Assembly (NCBI GenBank): GCA_964642165.1
Contig: CAZXOC010000030.1
Location: 1-39,350 of the forward strand
Source: CAYRVX01 sp964642165
GTDB taxonomy: Bacteria; Planctomycetota; Phycisphaerae; SM23-33
DNA length: 39,350 bases
Direction of reading: 5' to 3'
Below are positions 24,211 to 31,422 of this stretch, piece after piece; position 1 is the stretch's first letter; each line of letters starts with the position of its first letter. The position numbers and the translations under genes are program-made. The notes under the pieces were generated by a model that worked only from the letters and a program-made list of their open reading frames with translations, did not search any database and was not told the origin of the DNA.

Positions 24211-26208
24211 ATGCCAAGTCGTCAGCGAGTGTTGTGGGTTGCGCTGGTCGTGGTCGCCGGGGCCGCCGGGGCCGCCCGGGCGGAGAACGTGCCCGCCCGC
24301 CGGGAGCTGCTCTGCCAGGCCGATCCCGAGGGCCCCTCCGCCGTCGTGGACCTGGGGGAGAAGCTCGGGCCGATCTCGCCGTACATCTACGGGCAGTTCA
24401 TCGAGCACCTGGGGCGGTGCATCTACGGCGGCATCTGGGCGGAGATGCTGGAGGACCGGAAGTTCTACCACCTCGTCACGTCGCGGCAGTCGCCGTGGAA
24501 GCGGCTGGGCGGGGAGGTAGGCTGGTCGCTCACGATGGACGTGGAGAAGCCCTTCGTCGGCTCCTGGTCGGCCAAGATCACCGCGACCGACCGCGCGGCG
24601 GACGAGGCCCACGGGATTCTCCAGGGCGCCCTGGGCGTGGTGAAGGGCAAGGAGTACGTCGGCCGCGTCGTCCTCGCCGGCGAGGCCCCCGTGGACGTCA
24701 CGCTCGCCTGGGGACCGCAAGCCAAGCAGCGAAAGACAATTACGCTTCGCCCCGCCGGAGAGAAGTTCCAGGCCTACCCGGTCCGCTTCCGCGCCGGGGC
24801 CACCACCGACGAGGCCTCCCTTGCCCTCGGCGTGCGCCGGGCCGGCTCGGCGTGGATCGGCACGGCGTCGCTGATGCCGGCCGACAACGTCCGGGGCATG
24901 CGCGCCGACACGCTGGAGGTGCTCAAGGAGCTGGACTCGCCGATCTACCGCTGGCCGGGGGGCAACTTCGTCAGCGGCTACGACTGGCGGGACGGCACGG
25001 GGCCTCGCGACCGTCGCCCGCCGCGGAAGAACCCCGCCTGGCGCGGCGTCGAGCACAACGACTTCGGCATCGATGACTTCCTGGCCTTCTGTCGCGAGAT
25101 CAAGACCGAGCCGCTGGTGGTGGTCAATACGGGGCTGGGCTCGCCGGAGCTGGCGGCGTCGCTGGTGCAGTACTGCAACGGCGGCGCGGAGACCCCCTGG
25201 GGCCGGCGCCGCGCTGCCAACGGGCACAAGGAGCCCTACCGCGTCCGCTGGTGGGGCGTCGGCAACGAGATGTACGGCGGCTGGCAGCTCGGGCACACGA
25301 GCCTCGAGGCCTACACCACGCGGCACAACGAGTTCGCCCGCGCGATGCGGCAGGTGGACCCGAAGATCAAGCTCGTCGCCGTGGGGGCCAGCGGCAAGTG
25401 GACCGAGGCGATGCTCACCCGCTGCCACGGGGCGATGGACCTGCTCAGCGAGCACTTCTACTGCCGGGACAAGAAGGACCTGGCCGCCCACGTCGCCCAG
25501 ATCCCCGACCGCGTCCGCCAGAAGGCCCGGGCGCACCGCGGGTACCACGAGGCCATCGGCGCGCTGGCCACCCGGGCCGTTCCCATCGCGCTGGACGAAT
25601 GGAACTACTGGTATGGAAAGCACCTGTACGGCGAGCTGGGCACGAGGTATCACCTGAAGGACGCCCTGGGAATCGCCCGGGGCATCCACGAGATGGTCCG
25701 CCACCGCGACGTGTTCCTGATGGCCAACTACGCCCAGACGGTCAACGTCATCGGCTGCATCAAGACCAGCAAGACCGCCGCCGCCTTCGCCACGACGGGC
25801 CTGCCGCTGAAGCTCTACCGGCGCCGCTTCGGCACGACGGCGGTGGCCGTCAAGGGCCCGGCCGCGCCCCTCGACGTCGCGGCGGCGCTGACGAAGGACG
25901 GCGCCGCCGCGACGATCGCCGTCGTCAACCCCACGCGCGAGGCGCGCACGCTGAAGCTGCACGTTCGCGGCGGCAGGCTCGCGAAGCGCGGCACGCGGTA
26001 CGTCATCGCGGGCAAGGACCCGATGGCCTACAACGAGCCCGGCAAGCCCCCGGCCGTGCGCGTGACCGAGGAGAAGGTCCGCGATTTCGACCCGGCCGCG
26101 ATCCGGCTCCCGCCGATCAGCATCGTGCTGTACGTCGTGGCGGTCGAGGGCGACGGGAGCGAACTTGCCGCCACCCCGCCGGTTGCGGCGGGGCGTGGGG
26201 CGCTCTAG
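24211..26208 (+). CDS. GH51 alpha-L-arabinofuranosidase
   Basis: A 665-residue secreted enzyme that releases terminal alpha-L-arabinofuranose from arabinan, arabinoxylan or arabinogalactan. The signal peptide MPSRQRVLWVALVVVAGAAG is cut near ARA-EN. A carbohydrate-binding-like beta domain follows IYGQFIEHLGRCIYGG. The catalytic barrel has the acid/base E353 in WWGVGNEMYGG and the nucleophile E463 in IALDEWNYWYG. The C-terminal beta domain is complete. GAGGAGA lies upstream of ATG 24211. It follows the DUF5703 hydrolase by 64 bases. The TAG stop (26206-26208) is part of the -10 box of the ABC-transporter operon. Confidence 0.93.
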   Translation: MPSRQRVLWVALVVVAGAAGAARAENVPARRELLCQADPEGPSAVVDLGEKLGPISPYIYGQFIEHLGRCIYGGIWAEMLEDRKFYHLVTSRQSPWKRLGGEVGWSLTMDVEKPFVGSWSAKITATDRAADEAHGILQGALGVVKGKEYVGRVVLAGEAPVDVTLAWGPQAKQRKTITLRPAGEKFQAYPVRFRAGATTDEASLALGVRRAGSAWIGTASLMPADNVRGMRADTLEVLKELDSPIYRWPGGNFVSGYDWRDGTGPRDRRPPRKNPAWRGVEHNDFGIDDFLAFCREIKTEPLVVVNTGLGSPELAASLVQYCNGGAETPWGRRRAANGHKEPYRVRWWGVGNEMYGGWQLGHTSLEAYTTRHNEFARAMRQVDPKIKLVAVGASGKWTEAMLTRCHGAMDLLSEHFYCRDKKDLAAHVAQIPDRVRQKARAHRGYHEAIGALATRAVPIALDEWNYWYGKHLYGELGTRYHLKDALGIARGIHEMVRHRDVFLMANYAQTVNVIGCIKTSKTAAAFATTGLPLKLYRRRFGTTAVAVKGPAAPLDVAAALTKDGAAATIAVVNPTREARTLKLHVRGGRLAKRGTRYVIAGKDPMAYNEPGKPPAVRVTEEKVRDFDPAAIRLPPISIVLYVVAVEGDGSELAATPPVAAGRGAL

Positions 26209-26211
26209 AAT
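26183..26211 (+). promoter_or_regulatory. promoter of the sugar ABC-transporter operon
   Basis: TTGCGG (26183-26188), 17 bases, TAGAAT (26206-26211). The -10 box overlaps the GH51 stop codon. The leader to ATG 26270 is about 52 bases. Confidence 0.6.
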
Positions 26212-26269
26212 GCCCCTGCGTTTCCAAGGGCAGTTCGGCCCCTCGTAGCGGTCTGTGGGAGGCGGTTCC

Positions 26270-27307
26270 ATGAACAAGGTCCTCGTGCGGGTCCTGGCGC
26301 TTGTGGTGGTCGTGGCGGTCGTGATCGTGCTGGTCATCTTCGCCACGAGGAAGCCGGCCGAGATGCGCTTCGCCCTCGTGCCGAAGTCGATCGGCCATCC
26401 CTATTGGGAGGGGGTGCGTGAGGGCATGGAGGCGGAAGCCAAGCGATTGGGCGTCGAGGCCGTCTTCCAGGGCCCGGCGGAGGCCAGCATCGAGGAGCAG
26501 CTCAAGGTCATCGAGAGCCTGATGCAGGGGGGCTACCGGGGGATCGGCATCTCGCCCAACGACCCCGACGCGGTGAAGGAGGTCATCAAGCAGGCGATGG
26601 CGAAGGGCATCGCCATCGTGACGTTCGACAGCGACTCCCCGGACAGCGCGCGGCTGCTGTACATCGGCACGGACAACCGGGAGGGCGGGCGCGTGGGCGC
26701 CCGGGCCATGATCAAGATCCTCGGCGCGAAGAAGGCCGGCGAGACGGGCGAGAAGCTCCTGGTCCAGGTCATCGGCGGCCAGCCGGGCGCGTGGAACCTG
26801 AAGGAGCGCATGGACGGCTTCGCCGAGGGCGTCCAGGGCACGAACATCGTGCTGACCGACGTGCTGTACAACAACGAGAACCCCGACACGGCGCTTCAGG
26901 TGGCCGAGTCCGCCATCAACGCCCACCCGGACCTGCGCGCGTTCTTCTGTTCGAACGCCTTCGGCGGGCCCGGCGCGGCGCTGGCGATCAAGGGCGCGAT
27001 CCAGCGGGGCAAGGCCAAGCCCGGGCAGATCCACGTGGTGGCCTTCGACACCACGGAGGACATCCTGGACTTCATCGACGAAGGCGTCATCGACTGCACG
27101 CTGGCCCAGAACACGCGGAAGATGGGGCGGATCTCCATCGAGAAGCTCGTCGAGTTCGTCCGGCAGCACCGCGAGGGCGAGGCCTTCCCGCAGCCGCCCA
27201 AGGGACAGGACGTGATCGACACGGGCGTGAGCGTCGTCTGGCCGGGGGACGTCGCCCAGTACCGCGCCCAGCCCCCGAAGCCCGCCGCCACCCAGCCGCA
27301 GGACTAG
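26270..27307 (+). CDS. sugar ABC transporter substrate-binding protein (ribose type, membrane-anchored)
   Basis: A 345-residue periplasmic-binding-protein family 1/4 member. The ligand pocket pattern includes PKSIGHPYWEGVREGM, GIGISPNDPDAVKEV and VTFDSDSPDSARLLYIGTDN. VVAFDTTEDILDFIDEG follows. The N-terminus has a hydrophobic stretch (LVRVLALVVVVAVVIVLVIF) with no lipobox Cys and no clear AxA cleavage site. The protein is probably held in the membrane by an uncleaved anchor, which is less common for this family. GGGAGG lies upstream of ATG 26270. It is the first gene of a three-gene importer operon. Confidence 0.9.
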   Translation: MNKVLVRVLALVVVVAVVIVLVIFATRKPAEMRFALVPKSIGHPYWEGVREGMEAEAKRLGVEAVFQGPAEASIEEQLKVIESLMQGGYRGIGISPNDPDAVKEVIKQAMAKGIAIVTFDSDSPDSARLLYIGTDNREGGRVGARAMIKILGAKKAGETGEKLLVQVIGGQPGAWNLKERMDGFAEGVQGTNIVLTDVLYNNENPDTALQVAESAINAHPDLRAFFCSNAFGGPGAALAIKGAIQRGKAKPGQIHVVAFDTTEDILDFIDEGVIDCTLAQNTRKMGRISIEKLVEFVRQHREGEAFPQPPKGQDVIDTGVSVVWPGDVAQYRAQPPKPAATQPQD

Positions 27308-27325
27308 CCGGCGGACGTCGAGCCC

Positions 27326-28828
27326 ATGGAAGCGTCCCAGCCGCCGCTCCTCCAGATGCGAGGGATCTCCAAGGCGTTCCCCGGCGTCCAGGCGCTGGAC
27401 GACGTCTCGCTGGCCGTCGCCCGCGGAGAGGTCGTCGCGCTGGTCGGCGAGAACGGCGCGGGCAAGAGCACGCTCATCAAGGTCCTCTCCGGCTGCTACC
27501 GCGCCGACGCCGGGCGGACCGTCCTCGAGGGCCGCCCGCTCGGGCACTACTCGCCTCACCAGGCCCAGGAGATGGGCATCTCCGTGATCTACCAGGAGTT
27601 CAACCTCGCGCCGCCCTTGTCGGTGGCCGAGAACGTCTTCGTCGGCCGCCAGCCGCGATCCCCGCTGGGCCCCATCGACTTTGGGCGCATGCGAGCGGAC
27701 ACGCAGCGGATCCTGGACTCGCTTCACCTGCCCCTCGACGCCCGCCGCCTGGTCGAGACGCTCAGCGTCGCCGAGCAGCAGATGGTCGAGATCGCCAAGG
27801 CGATCTCCTTCGAGGCCAAGATCATCGTGATGGACGAGCCGACCGCCGCCCTCACGGAGCACGAGACGGCCACGCTCTTCGACCTCGTGCGGCGCCTCCG
27901 GGCCCGCGGCGTGTCGGTCATCTACATCTCCCACCGCCTGGAGGAGGTCTTCGAGGTGGCCGACCGGGTGGTGATCCTGCGCGACGGGCGGAACGTCGGC
28001 GGCATGGGCGTCGCCGAGGCCACGGTCGACCGGATCGTCCACCTGATGGTCGGGCGGGAGCTGAAGGCGATGTTCCACGAGGGCGACGCGCCGTTGGGCG
28101 AAGCGCTGATCGAGGTCCGGGGCCTGTCCTGCGCCGCCACCGGCGTGCATGACGTGAACCTGCACGTCCGCGCCGGGGAGATCGTCGGCATGGCCGGCCT
28201 GGTGGGGGCGGGCCGGACGCCGATCGCCCGAGCCGTCTTCGGCGTCGACTCGCCCGACGCCGGGGAGGTCCGTGTCGGCGGACGGACCGTCTCGATCCGC
28301 TCGCCCCGCGACGCCATCCGCGCCGGGCTCGGCTTCATGCCGGAGGACCGCAAGGAGCAGGGCCTGTTCCTGATCCTGGCGGTGCGGGAGAACGTGACGG
28401 CCGCGGGCCTGGGTCGCCTGAGCCGCTGGGACTTCGTCCAGTTCGCCGCCGAGCGACGGGTCGTCGGCTCGCTCATCGACCGCCTGAACATCCGCACGCC
28501 GTCGCAGGAGCAGCAGGTGCAGTTCCTCAGCGGCGGCAATCAGCAGAAGGTCGTGCTGGCGAGGTGGCTGTCGCTGGAGCCGAAGGTGCTCCTGCTCGAC
28601 GAGCCGACGCGGGGCATCGACGTCGGCGCCAAGGCGGAGATCTACGCCCTGATGCGGCGCCTGGCCGCCCGGGGCGAGGGCATCCTCATGATCTCGTCGG
28701 AGCTGCCGGAGATCCTCGGCATGAGCGATCGCGTGCTGGTCGTCCGGGAGGGGACCATCGCCGGCGAGCTGACCCGCGAGCAGGCCACACAGGAAGCCAT
28801 CGTGCACCTGGCGACGGGAGGGCGATGA
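27326..28828 (+). CDS. sugar ABC transporter ATPase, two cassettes (RbsA-like)
   Basis: A 500-residue protein with two fused ABC domains. First: Walker A GENGAGKS (G41-S48), signature LSVAEQQMVEIAKA, Walker B IIVMDEPTAAL. Second: a degenerate Walker A in GLVGAGRTPIARA with Arg in place of Lys, signature LSGGNQQKVVLARW, Walker B VLLLDEPTRGIDVGAK. This is the usual asymmetry of RbsA/MglA proteins, where the second site is inactive. It energises uptake of a monosaccharide. It overlaps the permease start by four bases (ATGA). Confidence 0.95.
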   Translation: MEASQPPLLQMRGISKAFPGVQALDDVSLAVARGEVVALVGENGAGKSTLIKVLSGCYRADAGRTVLEGRPLGHYSPHQAQEMGISVIYQEFNLAPPLSVAENVFVGRQPRSPLGPIDFGRMRADTQRILDSLHLPLDARRLVETLSVAEQQMVEIAKAISFEAKIIVMDEPTAALTEHETATLFDLVRRLRARGVSVIYISHRLEEVFEVADRVVILRDGRNVGGMGVAEATVDRIVHLMVGRELKAMFHEGDAPLGEALIEVRGLSCAATGVHDVNLHVRAGEIVGMAGLVGAGRTPIARAVFGVDSPDAGEVRVGGRTVSIRSPRDAIRAGLGFMPEDRKEQGLFLILAVRENVTAAGLGRLSRWDFVQFAAERRVVGSLIDRLNIRTPSQEQQVQFLSGGNQQKVVLARWLSLEPKVLLLDEPTRGIDVGAKAEIYALMRRLAARGEGILMISSELPEILGMSDRVLVVREGTIAGELTREQATQEAIVHLATGGR

Positions 28829-30147
28829 GCGTGTCCCAGCCCCAGGGCGAGCAAGACAACGCGGCGGCCGGCGCCGCGGCGAGGCCCCTGTCGGGCCTCA
28901 GCAAGCAGGTGGTGGTGGTCTGGCTGCTGGCGTCGGCGGCGCTGCCGCTGGCGATCCTCCTACCCGCCGGCGGGGTGACGATCGCCAACGCCCTGGGATC
29001 GGCGGTGGGCGTGGCGCTGCTGGCGGGCGTCGGCATCGCCTACGCCCGGCGCGTGCGATGGGCGTGGCACCTGATGCAGGCGGCCATGCTCGTCGGCGTC
29101 TTCCTCGGCGGCTACTGGGGCAACCGCTGGCTGTTCGTCGGCGCGTCGGTCCTGATGATCTACCTGTACTTCTCCCTCTACGCGACGGAGGTGCGGCGGG
29201 AGTTCGGCGTGCACACGGCCCCGCGGGAGGTGGGCATCCTGCTGGTCCTGCTGGGGATGTGCTCCGTCCTGGCGATCTGGCACCCCCCCATGCTGGAGGG
29301 CGGGAACCTGCTGGACCTGGTGCGGCAGTTCTCGATCGTGGGCGTGATGGCCGTCGGCATGACGATGGTGATCATCATCGGCGGCATCGACCTGAGCGTG
29401 GGGTCGGTGGTGGCGATCTCGGGCTGCCTGGCCGCGCTGGCGATCCGCGAGTGGGACTGCTCCATCTACCTGGCGATCACCATCGCCGTGCTCGTGGGCG
29501 GCGCGGCGGGCTGCTTCAACGGCGCGCTGATCAGCCGCTTCCGCATGCCGCCCTTCGTGGTCACGCTGGGGACGATGAGCATGGCCCGCAGCCTGGCCTA
29601 CGTGGTGACGCAGGCCAGGCAGGTCACGGTCACGGGGCGCGCCGCGCAGCCGGCGTTCAGCGCCATCGCCTGGGCGGACACGCTCGGCGTGCCGAACCCG
29701 GTGTGGATCATGGCGATCGTGGTCTTCGTGGGGCACGTGTTCCTGCGGTACACGCGCACGGGGCGTCACATCTACTACGTCGGGGCGAACGAGGAGGCGG
29801 CGCGGCTGTCGGGCCTGCACGTCACGGCGATCAAGTGGCTGGTCTACGGGCTGTGCGGGCTGCTGGCGGGTCTGGCGGGCATGGTGCAGGCCTCGCGGGT
29901 GGCGACGGGCCAGCCGACCGCGGGCATGGGTGACGAGCTGCGGGTGATCGCCGCCGTCATCATCGGCGGGGCGTCCTTCTCGGGGGGCGTCGGCACGGTC
30001 CTCGGCGCCCTGCTCGGGGCGGCCATCATGGGCGTCCTGCTCCAGGGGATGGTCGTCCTGAACGTCAACCCGCACTGGCACGGCTTCGTCGCCGGCGCGG
30101 TGATCATCGGGGCCGTCGCGCTGGACATGCTCCGCCGGCGCCGGTAG
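28825..30147 (+). CDS. sugar ABC transporter permease (RbsC-like) with N-terminal extension
   Basis: A 440-residue integral membrane protein. The permease part starts near residue 165 (RQFSIVGVMAVGMTMVIIIGG, IDLSVGSVVAISG, RFRMPPFVVTLGTM, then VAAVIIGGASFSGGVGTVLG) and matches RbsC. Family members have about 320 residues. The extra N-terminal part of roughly 140 residues has about four membrane segments and is not typical. Start ATG 28825 overlaps the ATPase stop. The gene ends 17 bases from convergent galM. Confidence 0.92.
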   Translation: MSVSQPQGEQDNAAAGAAARPLSGLSKQVVVVWLLASAALPLAILLPAGGVTIANALGSAVGVALLAGVGIAYARRVRWAWHLMQAAMLVGVFLGGYWGNRWLFVGASVLMIYLYFSLYATEVRREFGVHTAPREVGILLVLLGMCSVLAIWHPPMLEGGNLLDLVRQFSIVGVMAVGMTMVIIIGGIDLSVGSVVAISGCLAALAIREWDCSIYLAITIAVLVGGAAGCFNGALISRFRMPPFVVTLGTMSMARSLAYVVTQARQVTVTGRAAQPAFSAIAWADTLGVPNPVWIMAIVVFVGHVFLRYTRTGRHIYYVGANEEAARLSGLHVTAIKWLVYGLCGLLAGLAGMVQASRVATGQPTAGMGDELRVIAAVIIGGASFSGGVGTVLGALLGAAIMGVLLQGMVVLNVNPHWHGFVAGAVIIGAVALDMLRRRR

Positions 30148-30164
30148 CGCCGGGGCCGGGGCGC

Positions 30165-31325
30165 CTACTCCGTGCCGAAGCGGTGCACCATCGTGTGCCG
30201 GTACGTCCGGCCCGGGCGCAGCACGACGGACGGGAAGCTCTTGCGGTTCGGCGAATCCGGGTAGTGCTGCGTCTCGAGGCAGAAGCCGTAGTGCTTCCCG
30301 TAGGCCACGCCGCCCTTGCCGCGGACGCGCCCGTTCAGGAAGTTGCCCGTGTAGAACTGCACGCCGGGCTGGTCCGTGAAGATCGTCATCACGCGCCCGC
30401 TCCTGGGCTCGACGATCCTCGCCGCCAGGGCCAGCTTGCCGTCCTGCCCGCGCAGGACGAAGTTGTGGTCGTAGCCGCCCTTCACCCGGGCGATCCGCGA
30501 GCCGATGGCCGCCGGGCGCGTGAAGTCCATCGGCGTGCCCTCGACGGGGCGGATCTCGCCCGTCGGGATCAGCCCCGCGTCCACGGGCGTGTAGGCGTCC
30601 GCGGCGAGCATCAGCTTGTGGCCCAGGACGTCGCCCGCCGCCGGGCCGGCCAGGTTCCAGTACGAGTGGTGCGCCAGGTTGACGATCGTCGGCTTGTCCG
30701 TCGTGGCGGAGAAGCGGATCTCGAACTCGTTGTCGTTCGTCAGGCGGTGGACCGCCGTGACCTTCAGGTTGCCCGGATACCCCTCCTCGCCGTCCTTGCT
30801 GAGATAGGTGAACTTCACGCCGACGGCGTCGTCGCTCCGGACCGCCTCGGCGCTCCAGAGCACCTTGTCGAAGCCCTCGATCCCGCCGTGGAGGTGGTTC
30901 TCGCCGTTGTTCCTCGCGAGCGTGTAGATCGTGTCGTCGAGCGTGAACTGGCCCTTGGCGATCCGGTTGGCGTAGCGCCCGATGGTCGCGCCGAAGTGGG
31001 CCGCGTTCTTCAGCCAGCCGGCCAGCGTCTCGTAGCCCAGCGTCACGTCCGTCAGCTTGCCGTCGCGGTCGGGGACCTCCACGCCGACCGTGATCGCCCC
31101 GTAGTTGGTCAGCCTGACCCGCATGCCGTTGGCGTTGGTCAGCGTGTAGAGGTCCACCTGCCTGCCGTCCGGCAGCGCGCCGTAGGCGGACTTCTCCACG
31201 GCCAGCTTCGCCCCGCCTCCCGCCGCCGGCCCCGGCTGCTTCACCGCCGGACCGTCACAGGACGCCATCCACAAGCAGCCGACGACGACACCCACCACAA
31301 CGGCACACCGTCTGCGAAGACTCAT
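30165..31325 (-). CDS. galM: aldose 1-epimerase, lipoprotein form
   Basis: A 386-residue aldose mutarotase. It has a lipoprotein-type N-terminus (VVVGVVVGCLWMASC, lipidated Cys probably C23). The catalytic His is H220 in NLAHHSYWNL, the catalytic Glu is E351 in FCLETQHYPDSPN, and the substrate motif is NHLHGGIEGFDKVLW. It interconverts sugar anomers outside the cytoplasm, so it probably prepares sugars released by the arabinofuranosidases for uptake. AGGAGAG precedes ATG 31325. It lies 97 bases downstream of the GH127 gene on the same strand. Confidence 0.94.
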   Translation of the reverse strand: MSLRRRCAVVVGVVVGCLWMASCDGPAVKQPGPAAGGGAKLAVEKSAYGALPDGRQVDLYTLTNANGMRVRLTNYGAITVGVEVPDRDGKLTDVTLGYETLAGWLKNAAHFGATIGRYANRIAKGQFTLDDTIYTLARNNGENHLHGGIEGFDKVLWSAEAVRSDDAVGVKFTYLSKDGEEGYPGNLKVTAVHRLTNDNEFEIRFSATTDKPTIVNLAHHSYWNLAGPAAGDVLGHKLMLAADAYTPVDAGLIPTGEIRPVEGTPMDFTRPAAIGSRIARVKGGYDHNFVLRGQDGKLALAARIVEPRSGRVMTIFTDQPGVQFYTGNFLNGRVRGKGGVAYGKHYGFCLETQHYPDSPNRKSFPSVVLRPGRTYRHTMVHRFGTE

Positions 31326-31422
31326 CGTGATCTCTCCTGAAAGCTCGCCCGCGGGACCATCTGCCGTGCCTACCGGGACATTGGAAGCCCTGGCGGCCCC
31401 GGCCGCAAGGCAGCACACGCAC

